Shown piece after piece: positions 9,475 through 18,564 of a stretch of 64,000 nt of DNA (position 1 is the first letter of the stretch; each line of letters opens with the position of its first letter). The notes below the pieces were generated by a model. That model saw nothing but the letters and a program-made list of their open reading frames with translations, had not been told where the DNA came from and did no database searches. The position numbers and the translations under genes are program-made. The stretch spans positions 186,001 to 250,000 of the forward strand of contig NZ_FNPK01000003.1 in the NCBI RefSeq assembly GCF_900107285.1. The letters run 5' to 3'. The DNA comes from Acinetobacter kyonggiensis (GTDB taxonomy: Bacteria > Pseudomonadota > Gammaproteobacteria > Pseudomonadales > Moraxellaceae).

Positions 9475-10827
9475 TTATTGTTGAGCTTCAGCCATACTGT
9501 TACGTTCAAGCACCGCAGCTTCAAACAACTTTTGCTCTTTTTCTTTATGTTCTACCGAGAAACGGATCATCAGAACAAAACTCGCTGCAATCACCACCAA
9601 GCCGCCCAAGAACATGAGACAAGTTTGAATATCGAGCATACCTTTGAGTAAGAAACCTGCTGCCACTGCACCCACGTTACCCCCTGCCCCAATGATGCCT
9701 GCAACACCACCTAAGGCATCACGATCAATGAATGGAACCAGTGCATAAGTTGCACCACATGCCATATGGGTAAAGAGTGCAAATACGGTCATGACCAGAA
9801 TTGCCAGAACTGCGGTATTCATTTGTGAGAATAAGATTAAGAACAGACCTTCCATCAGGATCATGCCAAACAATACTTTGGTACGACCATCTAGACCTTT
9901 TTTAGTCGCAACTTTGTCTGAGACAATTCCACCTAAAGCACGGGCAAACAGTGCCAACAAACCAAAGATCCCTGCGGCTAAACCTGCCTCTTTTAGTCCA
10001 AAGCTAAAGTGTTCGACGTAGTACATCGCCACGATGTTATGAATAAAAATTTCGATCCCGAAACATGCAGCATAAGCACCAAATAGAATCCAAACGCGGT
10101 AGTTACGTGCAGCGTGCATTAGAATTGCCATGCCACCTTTTTTATCGCTACCGACTTGAATGCCTTGTGCACGAAGTTCTTTAAAGTTGCCTTGTGGACA
10201 GTCTTGGGTAAATTTCCAATACATTGCACCCACAATCAGCATCATCAGACCCGGTACAATCAGTGCAATTCTCCAACCCATCGCTTGTTCAACACCGAAC
10301 ATCACTAAGGCAGCAAGCATTAACGGCATCAATGCTTGTGTTGCACCACCCCCTGCATTTCCCCAACCTGCTGATGCAGCATTGGCCGTTCCCACTACAT
10401 TTGGTGCAAACATAATACTGGTGTGATATTGAGTAATCACAAAGCTGGCACCAATGGCACCAATAAGTAAGCGGAAGAATAAAAAGGATTCGTAACTGTT
10501 GGCAGATGCCACACCAAAGACTGGAATACTGCCGATAATCAGTAAAGCCGTATAAGTTTTGCGTGGACCATATTTATCACACAGCGGCCCAACAATCAGA
10601 CGAACTAAAATGGTAATTGCAACAGCGGCAATATTAATGTTCGCAATTTGGTCTTTGGTTAAATGGAACTCACCAGCGATTACTGGCATCAGTGGTGCAC
10701 AGGCAAACCATGCAAAGAAGCAGACAAAAAAAGCGAGCCAACTCATATGGAAGGCTCTCATTGCTGCACTACTGAAGTTAAAAATATTTATTTTTGTTGC
10801 TTTTTTAGCATTTAAATTTGAAGACAT
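9475..10827 (-). CDS. NarK-type nitrate/nitrite MFS transporter
   Basis: 450 residues, hydrophobic throughout with about 12 membrane segments. The NarK-family features are WFACAPLMP in the first helix, RLLIGAIGASFV, and the glycine-rich nitrate signature GNAGGGATQALMP in helix 5. It imports nitrate (possibly exchanging nitrite) for the reductases encoded downstream. It is the first gene of the operon; its 120-base leader carries the two hexaloop hairpins annotated separately. GAAGGAGAAGG lies just before the ATG. I leave the symbol open because narK, nasA and nrtP names are all used for this family. Confidence 0.92.
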   Translation of the reverse strand: MSSNLNAKKATKINIFNFSSAAMRAFHMSWLAFFVCFFAWFACAPLMPVIAGEFHLTKDQIANINIAAVAITILVRLIVGPLCDKYGPRKTYTALLIIGSIPVFGVASANSYESFLFFRLLIGAIGASFVITQYHTSIMFAPNVVGTANAASAGWGNAGGGATQALMPLMLAALVMFGVEQAMGWRIALIVPGLMMLIVGAMYWKFTQDCPQGNFKELRAQGIQVGSDKKGGMAILMHAARNYRVWILFGAYAACFGIEIFIHNIVAMYYVEHFSFGLKEAGLAAGIFGLLALFARALGGIVSDKVATKKGLDGRTKVLFGMILMEGLFLILFSQMNTAVLAILVMTVFALFTHMACGATYALVPFIDRDALGGVAGIIGAGGNVGAVAAGFLLKGMLDIQTCLMFLGGLVVIAASFVLMIRFSVEHKEKEQKLFEAAVLERNSMAEAQQ

Positions 10828-10900
10828 AGCCTTCTCCTTCCTGAACTGAACGTATTGGTTTATCTACTATGCGGATTGCTGCATACCAGATTCGATCAGA

Positions 10901-10948
10901 ACGGACATCGTTGGCCGTCTTACAAATTTTTAGAGTCTTCTTTGACTC
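10901..10948 (-). promoter_or_regulatory. Two-hairpin ANTAR-type RNA target in narK leader
   Basis: In the minus-strand transcript, hairpin P1 (10948-10933) is GAGTC-AAAGAA-GACTC, a 5 bp stem with a six-base loop. P2 (10918-10901) has stem ACGG, one C-U mismatch, a closing C-G pair and the six-base loop AACGAU. Both loops have A at position 1 and G at position 4, the pattern described for RNA bound by ANTAR antiterminators. NasT, an ANTAR protein, is encoded divergently. No clear U-tract terminator follows P2, so the switch may not be classical attenuation. Confidence 0.75.
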
Positions 10949-10959
10949 AAAAGAGATTA

Positions 10960-10976
10960 TGCAATGACTATGCCAA
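10960..10976 (-). promoter_or_regulatory. Sigma-54 promoter of the nitrate assimilation operon
   Basis: Minus-strand sequence TTGGCATAGTCATTGCA fits the RpoN consensus TGGCACG-N4-TTGCW, with ten bases between the GG and GC elements. The expected transcript start (about 10948-10950) coincides with the first base of leader hairpin P1, which supports both calls. RpoN-dependent transcription suggests NtrC control by nitrogen limitation. Confidence 0.8.
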
Positions 10977-11116
10977 CATGTTATAAAATATTTTAAAATT
11001 TTGTTTTTTATCAATTTTTATATTAAATTTATTACTTTTCATTCCCAACAGTTGGTTCAATACTTTATCTTAATGACAACGGATCGAAGAACAGAGCTTG
11101 TCATTGTGCTTCCTTG

Positions 11117-11147
11117 TAGCGCATTTTTGCATCAAGACAGTGCGCTA
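11117..11147. promoter_or_regulatory. Candidate NtrC enhancer / dyad upstream of narK
   Basis: A perfect dyad TAGCGCA-N17-TGCGCTA flanks TGCATC-AAGAC-AGTGCG (11128-11144), which matches the NtrC half-site arrangement TGCACC-N5-GGTGCA at 9 of 12 positions. It lies about 180 bases upstream of the sigma-54 start, a normal enhancer distance, and also upstream of nasT. Binding is inferred only. Confidence 0.45.
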
Positions 11148-11246
11148 TTAGATTACACACTGGTTTTATGTATGATTTTTATTGAATTAACATAAGTTTC
11201 ACAACTTTGGCATTTTAATTGCTATATATTTTAAATAACTTTCCTT

Positions 11247-11261
11247 TCAGGTTTTACCTGA
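11247..11261 (+). promoter_or_regulatory. Small hairpin in the nasT leader
   Basis: TCAGG-TTTTA-CCTGA forms a five-pair stem 15 bases before the nasT ATG and could occlude its poorly defined ribosome binding site. The remaining gap (10977-11246) holds the NtrC-like dyad and AT-rich sequence with no other clear feature. Confidence 0.25.
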
Positions 11262-11276
11262 TGATATTTGACCAAT

Positions 11277-11864
11277 ATGCCAAAACTCAAAATCGCACTC
11301 ATTGATGACAATCAAGAACGTGCCAATTATATAAAAGCATCCCTGATCGAACATCATTTCGATGTGGTCGCCTGTCTCACAATCGATCATTTAAGTATGT
11401 TCCGTTTAGAACAATTGCATGCCGATGTCATTTTATTGGATATGGACCACCCTCACCGCGACATTATAGAAAGTTGCGTTAGCCAATTTGATTTACCCAC
11501 GGTGCTATTTACCAAAAACAGCCATAAAGACACCATCAAAAGTGCCATCAATGCAGGTGTCACTGCGTATATTGTGGATGGTATTGACCCAACCAAACTA
11601 GAAAGTATTTTAGAAATTTCGATTGAACAATTTAAAAAACATAAAAAATTACTGGGTGCTTTAGAAGACACCAAAAATAAACTGGCAGACCGTAAAGATG
11701 TAGAGAAAGCCAAAGTGTTACTCATGCAATTGCATACCTTAACTGAAGATCAAGCCTTTCAATTGCTACGAAAAAATGCCATGAGTCATCGCATGACGAT
11801 GGGCGAAATGGCACGGCGTTTATTAGATGCTCAAGAATTGTTACAGAACCAATTAAAGGACTAG
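11277..11864 (+). CDS. nasT: NasT, ANTAR-domain nitrate response antiterminator
   Basis: 195 residues. An N-terminal receiver-like domain (KIALIDDNQERANYI, VILLDMDHPHRD) precedes a coiled linker and a C-terminal ANTAR domain (DVEKAKVLLMQLHTLTEDQAFQLLRKNAMSHRMTMGEMARRLL is the region, at about residues 137-180). ANTAR proteins bind paired hexaloop hairpins in leader RNA and allow readthrough. NasT is held inactive by NasS until nitrate or nitrite binds. A TTG three codons upstream is possible; neither start has a strong Shine-Dalgarno. It is followed after three bases by nasS and is divergent from the narK operon. Confidence 0.9.
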   Translation: MPKLKIALIDDNQERANYIKASLIEHHFDVVACLTIDHLSMFRLEQLHADVILLDMDHPHRDIIESCVSQFDLPTVLFTKNSHKDTIKSAINAGVTAYIVDGIDPTKLESILEISIEQFKKHKKLLGALEDTKNKLADRKDVEKAKVLLMQLHTLTEDQAFQLLRKNAMSHRMTMGEMARRLLDAQELLQNQLKD

Positions 11865-11867
11865 GCC

Positions 11868-12863
11868 ATGACAGATTTAGAAAAAACTCAAATCCAAATC
11901 GGCTACATTCCTCTGCTCGATTGTGTTGCCATTCTTTGGGCAAAGCAGCGTGGTTTTTTTGATGAAGTTGGCTTAGATGTATCGCTCGTCAAAGAAGCCT
12001 CTTGGGCAAGTTTAAGAGATCGGTTGGCGTTTGGCTTTTTAGATGCGGCACATTGTCTATCTGCCATGCTTCCTGCCGCAGCTTTGGGTGAAGACCAACT
12101 CGGTATTCCCTTACAAACCGCTTTAGTCTTAAGCCAAAATCGTGCATTTATTAGTTTGAGTCAAAAATTATGCTTTGACCTCAATATTACAACACAAGAC
12201 AATATGCAAGAATCGGCACAAAAAATAGTCACAGCCATACTAGAACAAAAACCCATCCAATTGGCACATGTGTTTAAACAGTCGATTCATCATTATTGCT
12301 TAAGAGAATGGTTAGCGCTGGTCGATTTTGATGTTGCACAAAATATGAAATTGGTGACACTTCCCCCTCCCTATATGGTTGAGGCTTTAAGCAATCATGT
12401 GATTGACGGTTTCTGTGTGGGTGAACCTTGGAATACGCAAGGTGAGTTATTCGGTGTCAGCCAAATTGTGGCATCTAGCCAAGACATTATGCCGAAAGTT
12501 GCCGATAAAGTTTTGGCCGTCACCGTTGATTGGGCATTACAGCACCCCAATACACACCGCGCATTAACCCAAGCCATTCAAAAAGCGCAACAAGAACTGA
12601 AATATTTAGATGACTATACTGAAGTTTGGCAAATGCTGATGGACTTCAACATTGTTCAATTCCAATGTTCTAACACCGTTCATGTACAAAAATTCCATTC
12701 TATTCAAAATATTATCCGTAATTTTGTAGATGAGTCACCGCAACCCAAACTTGAAGATTTTAAATGGCTGATTCAGCAAATGGTGAAATGGGACAGACTG
12801 ATTATCGATGAAACACATATCGAACAAATGAGCCAAAACTGTATTTTATCTTTTCAAGCTTAA
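11868..12863 (+). CDS. nasS: NasS, cytoplasmic nitrate/nitrite sensor
   Basis: 331 residues, homologous to NrtA/CmpA-type binding proteins (IGYIPLLDCVAILWAKQRGFFDEVGL at the start, then AHCLSAMLP and DGFCVGEPWN). There is no signal peptide, so it is an intracellular sensor rather than a transport component. In known NasST systems NasS sequesters NasT and releases it when nitrate binds. The start codon is three bases after the nasT stop, so both are made together. The order nasT-nasS is reversed relative to many other organisms. Confidence 0.9.
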   Translation: MTDLEKTQIQIGYIPLLDCVAILWAKQRGFFDEVGLDVSLVKEASWASLRDRLAFGFLDAAHCLSAMLPAAALGEDQLGIPLQTALVLSQNRAFISLSQKLCFDLNITTQDNMQESAQKIVTAILEQKPIQLAHVFKQSIHHYCLREWLALVDFDVAQNMKLVTLPPPYMVEALSNHVIDGFCVGEPWNTQGELFGVSQIVASSQDIMPKVADKVLAVTVDWALQHPNTHRALTQAIQKAQQELKYLDDYTEVWQMLMDFNIVQFQCSNTVHVQKFHSIQNIIRNFVDESPQPKLEDFKWLIQQMVKWDRLIIDETHIEQMSQNCILSFQA

Positions 12864-13038
12864 AATTTTATCATTGCCTTAGGACAATTAATCACAACCA
12901 AGTACTGGGGCTAAATGATTTATTTTGAGCATATTTACGCATAAAAATTACGTTTTATCTTTTGTTTCGCCATTTTCCACAAATTTTCTTCACATTTGTA
13001 CGTTATCTTACGCAAAATTACATACGGAACGTCGAATA

Positions 13039-15117
13039 ATGAAACGCATACAAGCGCGTTGGAAATTAAGTGCATTAAGTTGTGCATTATTCACCTTTAT
13101 GTCCCCAACATGGGCTGCTAATAACATTACAGAAACAAGCACAACAGACAGTGCGCCCACTCAAACTCAACCCGTACAAACATTGGCAACATTAAAATTT
13201 GCAGCGACACCCAACACAGCGAAAGATCCTGACATCAGTGCAGTGGCGAAAACCATTGTCACACGTGAGGAAATGCTGCAATTTGGTGATCAATCCGTCA
13301 ATGATGCTTTACGTCGCGCAGCGGGTTTTCAGATGCCAACACCTGGACAAGGTCCACGCGGGGGCGGTGGTGCTTCAGGTATGCGTTTTCGTGGTGGCGG
13401 CGCACCAGTATTTTTAATTAATGGTGAAGCGGTTCAAGGGGGGCCACGTGGCGGAATGTCGATTGTTGACAGCTTAACGCCCGACATGATTGAACGAATT
13501 GAAATTACCAAACAACCGAGTGTGGCTCAAGCCTCTGTCGCATCGTCAGCAGTCATTAATATTATTTTAAAACAACCGCTTAATAATACACGTTTAAGCG
13601 GTAATGCCCGTGTCGGATATGGTTTGGCAAAATCAGATCAAAAAGAAGAAGAACGTAAAAATATTAGTGTTCAACTCGATGGTCGTGATAGTCCATGGTT
13701 GTATAGTCTTTCTGCCAATCAAATGTGGAATGACAGCACCTCTATCACCCAGACCCAAACCAGTACTCAGACACGTGAACAAAAACGAATTACGCAACGT
13801 AAGTCGCAAATGTTGTCACCCCGCCTTGAGTATGAATTAGATGATCAACAAAATTTGGTTGCTGAATTATTCTATCGCAACAATGAAAGTGAGGGTGTCC
13901 GTGGCGACCAAATTCAAAATGATCAAAATGACAGTATCCGCTTAAACACACGTTACGAACGTAAAGACCAAGGCAATTCAGATAAGCTTCGTCTATCCGT
14001 TGAACAACAGAATGAAACTGAATCGACCCAATCGTCCCTATTGAACAGCTATACCGATGAACGCATTAATGAATACGGTATTGGCTATGACGGCGTTCGA
14101 AAGTTCAATGAAACGCAACAGCTTAAATTTGGTCTAGATGCACGTGCCAATGAACTCGATAGCAATGTGAGTCAAAATTTAGATGAACAACTCTATGCGC
14201 TATATGCTGAAGGCAGTTGGAAGTTTACTGACCGCCAAACGGTAACTTTGGGCGCTCGTCAAGAATGGATCAACCGTTCAGGTTTAGTTGAATATAGTGA
14301 TCATCACTTAAGCCCTGTCTTGGCGCACCGTTTTGACTTTAATGATACATGGTCATTACAAACCAATATTAGCCAAGCCTTCCTGAGTCCTAAAACAGAT
14401 CGTTTATTACCCACCGTTTCGGTTTCTACCGATAGTGATGCGGGTAGCCTCAACAACCCAGATCGTGGTGGTAACCCTAATTTACGCCCTGAAAAAATTA
14501 CCGCATTTGAATCGACTTTAGGCTACAACACGCCATCAGGTGGTATCAATATCACGGCATATCAACGTGAAATTGAAGACTACATCGAAAAAGTCATTCG
14601 TCAGGAAGGTTCACGTTTTGTAGAGCGTCCACAGAACCAAGATAATGCCACCACTTATGGCGTTGAAATTTCGGGTCGTTATGCCTTAAAACAAACAAAA
14701 CGGGGAAATTCATTCATGTTGAATGGACAACTCTCTACTGTACGCGCCAAAGTTGAAGATGAAAACCATCAACAACGCTTAGTCAGTGATGTTGCGCCAT
14801 ATACCGCAAGTGCAGGCTTATCCTATAACTATCAGCCTTGGCAGCTTGCAACCAGTGTCAATTTGAACTATGTGCCTGAATTTACCCGTGCTTTAGATAA
14901 TCAACCCTATGATCGCACCAGCAATGAACGGGTAAATATGGATATCAGTATCACCAAACGCTTTACCGATGGTTGGGCGACCACACTGAATGCACGGAAT
15001 ATTTTAAGTACCGATTATAAAGAACGCTTAACCTATCAAACTGATGGTAGTCTGTATGAGTCACGAATCAACCAAGCGATTCCAAGTGTTTTAATCACTC
15101 TAGAAAAGAAATTTTAA
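13039..15117 (+). CDS. TonB-dependent outer-membrane receptor, substrate unknown
   Basis: 692 residues from the ATG at 13039, which begins a clear signal peptide (MKRIQARWKLSALSCALFTF, cleavage after WAA). A longer TTG-started frame lacks a signal at its start and is rejected. A plug domain follows (VNDALRRAAGFQM, an unusual glycine-arginine-rich stretch, then IERIEITKQPSVAQASVASSAVINIIL), then a beta-barrel ending in LEKKF with a C-terminal Phe. It should import a ligand using TonB energy. No Fur box is seen upstream. It follows nasS after 175 bases, but a role in nitrate use is not implied. Confidence 0.88.
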   Translation: MKRIQARWKLSALSCALFTFMSPTWAANNITETSTTDSAPTQTQPVQTLATLKFAATPNTAKDPDISAVAKTIVTREEMLQFGDQSVNDALRRAAGFQMPTPGQGPRGGGGASGMRFRGGGAPVFLINGEAVQGGPRGGMSIVDSLTPDMIERIEITKQPSVAQASVASSAVINIILKQPLNNTRLSGNARVGYGLAKSDQKEEERKNISVQLDGRDSPWLYSLSANQMWNDSTSITQTQTSTQTREQKRITQRKSQMLSPRLEYELDDQQNLVAELFYRNNESEGVRGDQIQNDQNDSIRLNTRYERKDQGNSDKLRLSVEQQNETESTQSSLLNSYTDERINEYGIGYDGVRKFNETQQLKFGLDARANELDSNVSQNLDEQLYALYAEGSWKFTDRQTVTLGARQEWINRSGLVEYSDHHLSPVLAHRFDFNDTWSLQTNISQAFLSPKTDRLLPTVSVSTDSDAGSLNNPDRGGNPNLRPEKITAFESTLGYNTPSGGINITAYQREIEDYIEKVIRQEGSRFVERPQNQDNATTYGVEISGRYALKQTKRGNSFMLNGQLSTVRAKVEDENHQQRLVSDVAPYTASAGLSYNYQPWQLATSVNLNYVPEFTRALDNQPYDRTSNERVNMDISITKRFTDGWATTLNARNILSTDYKERLTYQTDGSLYESRINQAIPSVLITLEKKF

Positions 15118-15122
15118 ATATT

Positions 15123-15149
15123 AAAACCGGTGTGAATGCACCGGTTTTT
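15123..15149 (+). terminator. Terminator after the TonB receptor gene
   Basis: AAAACCGGTG-TGAATG-CACCGGTTTTT is a ten-pair stem with flanking A and T runs, four bases after the stop codon; it could work in both directions. Confidence 0.9.
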
Positions 15150-15354
15150 ATCATCAATACATGTGTATTTTTTAACACTGTTTAAAAAGAATCAATGGTG
15201 AGATTTAATTAAAAAACATCAAATGAATGGGCTTCATTTTATTCAAAAAATTAATATTCGTATGTTGGATATAATATTTTTTAGCTTAAAACATGCATGA
15301 TTAATGCAAAAAACTACCGACTTAATCTAAGATAAATATGTACTTATATTTCAT

Positions 15355-15624
15355 TTACAATTTTTTAAGTAAACTCGCAATACGTAAGGTATGTTGCTTA
15401 TTGCCTTTTTGTTCCATGACTTTATGTTCTACCCACCATAAATATTCAAAAATTTCAGACTCACTTGAATGATCGCGAATCATTTTAAAAATTTTGGGCA
15501 AATAATCTTCATACTCATCTCGCATTGAAGGATTGCGACCAATTCCTAAAGGATCCCATTCATTGAGTAAAACTTTATGTATTCCATACAATAATATTGC
15601 ATCTTTATTATGTGCAACGTCCAT
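15355..15624 (-). CDS. Small conserved hypothetical protein (DUF1871-like)
   Basis: 89 residues, no signal or membrane segment. The text LNEWDPLGIGRNPSMRDEYEDYLP and YLWWVEHKVMEQKG resembles small cytoplasmic proteins of the DUF1871/YugE type, some of which sit in toxin-immunity contexts. I recognise no catalytic motif. It stands alone between the TonB receptor and the alcohol dehydrogenase, on the opposite strand to both. The family assignment is from memory of the LNEWDP pattern and is tentative. Confidence 0.6.
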   Translation of the reverse strand: MDVAHNKDAILLYGIHKVLLNEWDPLGIGRNPSMRDEYEDYLPKIFKMIRDHSSESEIFEYLWWVEHKVMEQKGNKQHTLRIASLLKKL

Positions 15625-16200
15625 ACCTACCCCTTACTAATTTAATATAAAAATCAGACCTATGTAATATTATTTATTCTACGAATTGTGGTCAATTCAT
15701 TAAAAAATGTAGCTACTTATATTACATCTTCAAATTTTCTATTATCTTTAAAGCATTGATTTTTTAAATCATCAATCACGCTAAAATTTTTATCCTTTAT
15801 AAATAATTCCAGTCCCTCATTTTTTTAATCACTCATTTTAATCAAAATTGAGCTGCGCTAAGAATAACATAAAAAGAAAGTAGGCTTTTAAAACAGTCAT
15901 GATAAATTTATGATTTTCGATCATGGGCTCAAAGCATGATGTGATTTGTTTTTCACTCGCTTGGTATATTGATCATGCTTGAAATCAATAAAAATTATCC
16001 TAATAAATAACAACTTTCATATTCCTACAAGTCTAATAAATCTCTATTTTCTGATTGAGTTATCATTCAAAAATATATTTACAATCAGCATTTCTTTAAT
16101 GGTAGGTGTTTGGTAGGTAGGATTATTTTTCTGTTCATTTGATACTCAAATTACGGTGAGGGTCACCGATAACATAATGAATGGTAGAAGGAATCGCACC
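15625..16200. other. Long AT-rich intergenic region upstream of adh
   Basis: About 575 bases without a gene. At 15715-15850 on the minus strand there is a coding-like run of about 35 codons interrupted by a TAA after the third codon of its only ATG start, possibly a gene remnant. At 15895-15945 CATGAT occurs repeatedly. At 16101-16117 is the GGTAGG direct repeat listed separately. No RNA gene is seen. Confidence 0.5.
16101..16117 (+). promoter_or_regulatory. GGTAGG-N5-GGTAGG direct repeat, candidate operator of adh
   Basis: Two GGTAGG hexamers start exactly 11 bases apart, 84 bases before the adh start codon. The aldehyde dehydrogenase promoter (19836-19852) has GGTTGG-N5-GGTTGG with the same spacing on the other strand. 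The shared GGTWGG-N5-GGTWGG form suggests one regulator for both, most simply the GAF-domain protein encoded between them. Confidence 0.5.
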
Positions 16201-17415
16201 ATGGCTTTTAAAAATATTGCAGATCAAACGAACGGTTTTTATATTCCTTGTGTTTCTCTTTTTGGTCCAGGTTGTGCCAAAGAAATTGGTGCTAAAGCAC
16301 AAAATTTAGGTGCAAAAAAAGCGCTCATTGTTACAGATGCAGGTCTGTTCAAATTTGGGGTTGCTGACACCATTGCTGCCTACCTAAAAGAAGCAGGCGT
16401 TGACTACCACATCTTCCCAGGCGCAGAACCTAACCCAACGGATATTAACGTACACAATGGTGTTCAAGCTTATAATGAACAAGGTTGTGACTTTATTGTG
16501 TCTTTAGGTGGCGGTTCATCGCATGACTGTGCCAAAGGTATTGGCTTAGTGACTGCTGGTGGTGGTCATATCCGTGACTACGAAGGCATTGATAAAAGTA
16601 CCGTTGCAATGACACCGCTCATTGCCATCAATACTACGGCAGGTACAGCTTCAGAAATGACACGTTTCTGTATTATCACCAATACTGACACCCATGTAAA
16701 AATGGCAATTGTCGATTGGCGTTGTACCCCGCTTATTGCAATTGATGATCCTAAGCTAATGGTTGCAAAACCAGCAGCGCTGACAGCAGCGACAGGTATG
16801 GATGCACTGACTCATGCCGTTGAAGCTTATGTATCAACTGCTGCAACGCCAATTACCGATGCTTGTGCTGAAAAAGCCATTACCATGATTAGTGAATGGC
16901 TAAGCCCTGCTGTTGCCAATGGTGAAAACCTTGAAGCACGTGATGCAATGAGCTATGCACAATATTTAGCTGGAATGGCATTCAACAATGCATCTTTAGG
17001 TTATGTACATGCCATGGCACATCAATTGGGTGGTTTCTACAATCTGCCTCACGGTGTATGTAATGCCATTTTACTTCCGCATGTCTGTGAATTTAACCTC
17101 ATTGCTTGTCCTGATCGTTATGCCAAAATTGCACAATTAATGGGTGTCAATACTGCTGGGCTGACTGTAACAGAAGCAGCTTATGCAGCCATCGATGCAA
17201 TTCGTGAATTATCAGCATCAATTGGTATTCCTTCAAGTTTGTCGGAACTGGGCGTGAAAGAGCAAGATCTTAGTGTAATGTCTGAAAATGCACAAAAAGA
17301 TGCCTGCATGTTAACCAACCCACGCAAAGCAACACATGCTCAAGTGGTAAGTATCTTTAAAGCAGCGTTAAAGGCAAATGCTCCAGTGGTCGATATTTTT
17401 AAAGCAGCGGTGTAA
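16201..17415 (+). CDS. Iron-containing (group III) alcohol dehydrogenase
   Basis: 404 residues from the ATG at 16201, which has AGAAGGA eight bases before it. The N-terminal Rossmann part has GGGSSHDCAKGIG; the metal site is formed by the Asp of ATGMDALTHAVEAY and the His residues of AHQLGGFYNLPHGVCNAILLPH. The family oxidises alcohols with NAD+ or works in reverse. An aldehyde dehydrogenase and a shared promoter motif nearby point to ethanol or a similar short alcohol as substrate. A comparable adh-ald locus occurs in A. baumannii. A strong terminator follows. Confidence 0.92.
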   Translation: MAFKNIADQTNGFYIPCVSLFGPGCAKEIGAKAQNLGAKKALIVTDAGLFKFGVADTIAAYLKEAGVDYHIFPGAEPNPTDINVHNGVQAYNEQGCDFIVSLGGGSSHDCAKGIGLVTAGGGHIRDYEGIDKSTVAMTPLIAINTTAGTASEMTRFCIITNTDTHVKMAIVDWRCTPLIAIDDPKLMVAKPAALTAATGMDALTHAVEAYVSTAATPITDACAEKAITMISEWLSPAVANGENLEARDAMSYAQYLAGMAFNNASLGYVHAMAHQLGGFYNLPHGVCNAILLPHVCEFNLIACPDRYAKIAQLMGVNTAGLTVTEAAYAAIDAIRELSASIGIPSSLSELGVKEQDLSVMSENAQKDACMLTNPRKATHAQVVSIFKAALKANAPVVDIFKAAV

Positions 17416-17446
17416 GTTTTCTCTCCCTTTTTGACTTAGCTATTGA

Positions 17447-17496
17447 ACAACCTATATTCCCTCTTTACGAAAGAGCAAGAATATAGGTTGTTTTTT
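17447..17496 (+). terminator. Terminator after adh
   Basis: A 13-pair perfect stem (ACAACCTATATTC with GAATATAGGTTGT) encloses a second small stem CTCTT/AAGAG and is followed by six T. Confidence 0.93.
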
Positions 17497-17573
17497 CATC
17501 TTATTTCCATTTGACAAATTCAAGCTCATCATGAAGGATAATAGAAAATCCATAATTCCAACTGAGCAGAATA

Positions 17574-18542
17574 ATGACAAAACAAATCACCGAACCACTT
17601 TATCAACCTGATGTACTGGGTTCAGGTTACGAACAAGCCACCTTAAATTTCCCCGATGATTATGAAGGGCAAGTCACCGCAACCTTAGTTCGTAAAAAAG
17701 CCGAACACGCTACCTCAAAAGCCGTTTTATATATTCATGGCTTTATTGATTACTTTTTTCAAACTGAAATGGCGGAACAATTTAACCAACATGGTTTTGA
17801 CTTTTATGCACTCGACTTACGCAAATATGGTCGTTCTCATCTGCCGCATCAAAAATACTATAACGTACGTGACATTGCTGAATATAATGCTGAAATCACT
17901 GAAGCACTCGATATCATTGCTGCGGAAAGACACGATGCTGTACTGCTGTGTGGACACTCTACTGGTGGATTAACCACAACTTTATATGCGGCGCATCATC
18001 CTGATCATCCGCTCATTAAAGCACTATGGCTCAACAGCCCCTTTTACGACTTCAATATGCACCCGATCAAGAAGAAATTAGGGGTTCCCAATTTAAGTCG
18101 CGTGGGTAAAATTTGCCCCGATTTAAAATTTCCAAGTGAACTAAATAAATGGTATGGAGCAAGTTTACACAAAAGCATGCATGGTGAATGGGACTTTAAT
18201 CTGGAATGGAAGCAAGCATCTTATCCGATGGTTCGACTGAGTTTTGTACGAGCAATTTTTGAAGCACAAAAAGAAATCCATCAGGGCATCAAGCTAAATG
18301 TACCTGCTTTGGTGATGCATTCACATCAAACCAAAAACCCGAAAAAATGGCATAAAGATGCTCAAACCAGTGATGTGATTTTGAATGTAAAACACATTGA
18401 AAAATATGCCAAAAAAATTAAAGGTGATGTCACCATCAGTAAAATACACAATGGCTTACATGACTTGGTTTTATCGGAAAAATCTGTACGCGAAAATGTC
18501 TATCAACAGCTCTTTGCATGGCTAAAACAAAAAGGTCTGTAA
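17574..18542 (+). CDS. Alpha/beta hydrolase (serine aminopeptidase / lysophospholipase type)
   Basis: 322 residues without a signal peptide. VLYIHGFIDYF gives the oxyanion region, GHSTGG carries the nucleophile Ser, and a C-terminal HNGLHDLVL provides the catalytic His, as in the Hydrolase_4 family. The substrate is unknown. It sits between the alcohol dehydrogenase and the regulator. An ester hydrolase here could release an alcohol for oxidation, but this is inference from position. It has its own upstream gap after the adh terminator. Confidence 0.85.
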   Translation: MTKQITEPLYQPDVLGSGYEQATLNFPDDYEGQVTATLVRKKAEHATSKAVLYIHGFIDYFFQTEMAEQFNQHGFDFYALDLRKYGRSHLPHQKYYNVRDIAEYNAEITEALDIIAAERHDAVLLCGHSTGGLTTTLYAAHHPDHPLIKALWLNSPFYDFNMHPIKKKLGVPNLSRVGKICPDLKFPSELNKWYGASLHKSMHGEWDFNLEWKQASYPMVRLSFVRAIFEAQKEIHQGIKLNVPALVMHSHQTKNPKKWHKDAQTSDVILNVKHIEKYAKKIKGDVTISKIHNGLHDLVLSEKSVRENVYQQLFAWLKQKGL

Positions 18543-18564
18543 ATTTGGTTTATCCTTTTAAGGA

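Noticed and set aside
11001..11195. 64-codon plus-strand frame in the nas divergent region
   Set aside because: No ribosome site, poor composition, and it overlaps the sigma-54 upstream region and the NtrC-like dyad.
12925..13038. Longer TTG-started N terminus of the TonB receptor
   Set aside because: The ATG at 13039 starts a textbook signal peptide; the extension has no family support.
15715..15850. Possible small gene on the minus strand
   Set aside because: The frame is interrupted by TAA after three codons of the only ATG start; kept only as a possible remnant.
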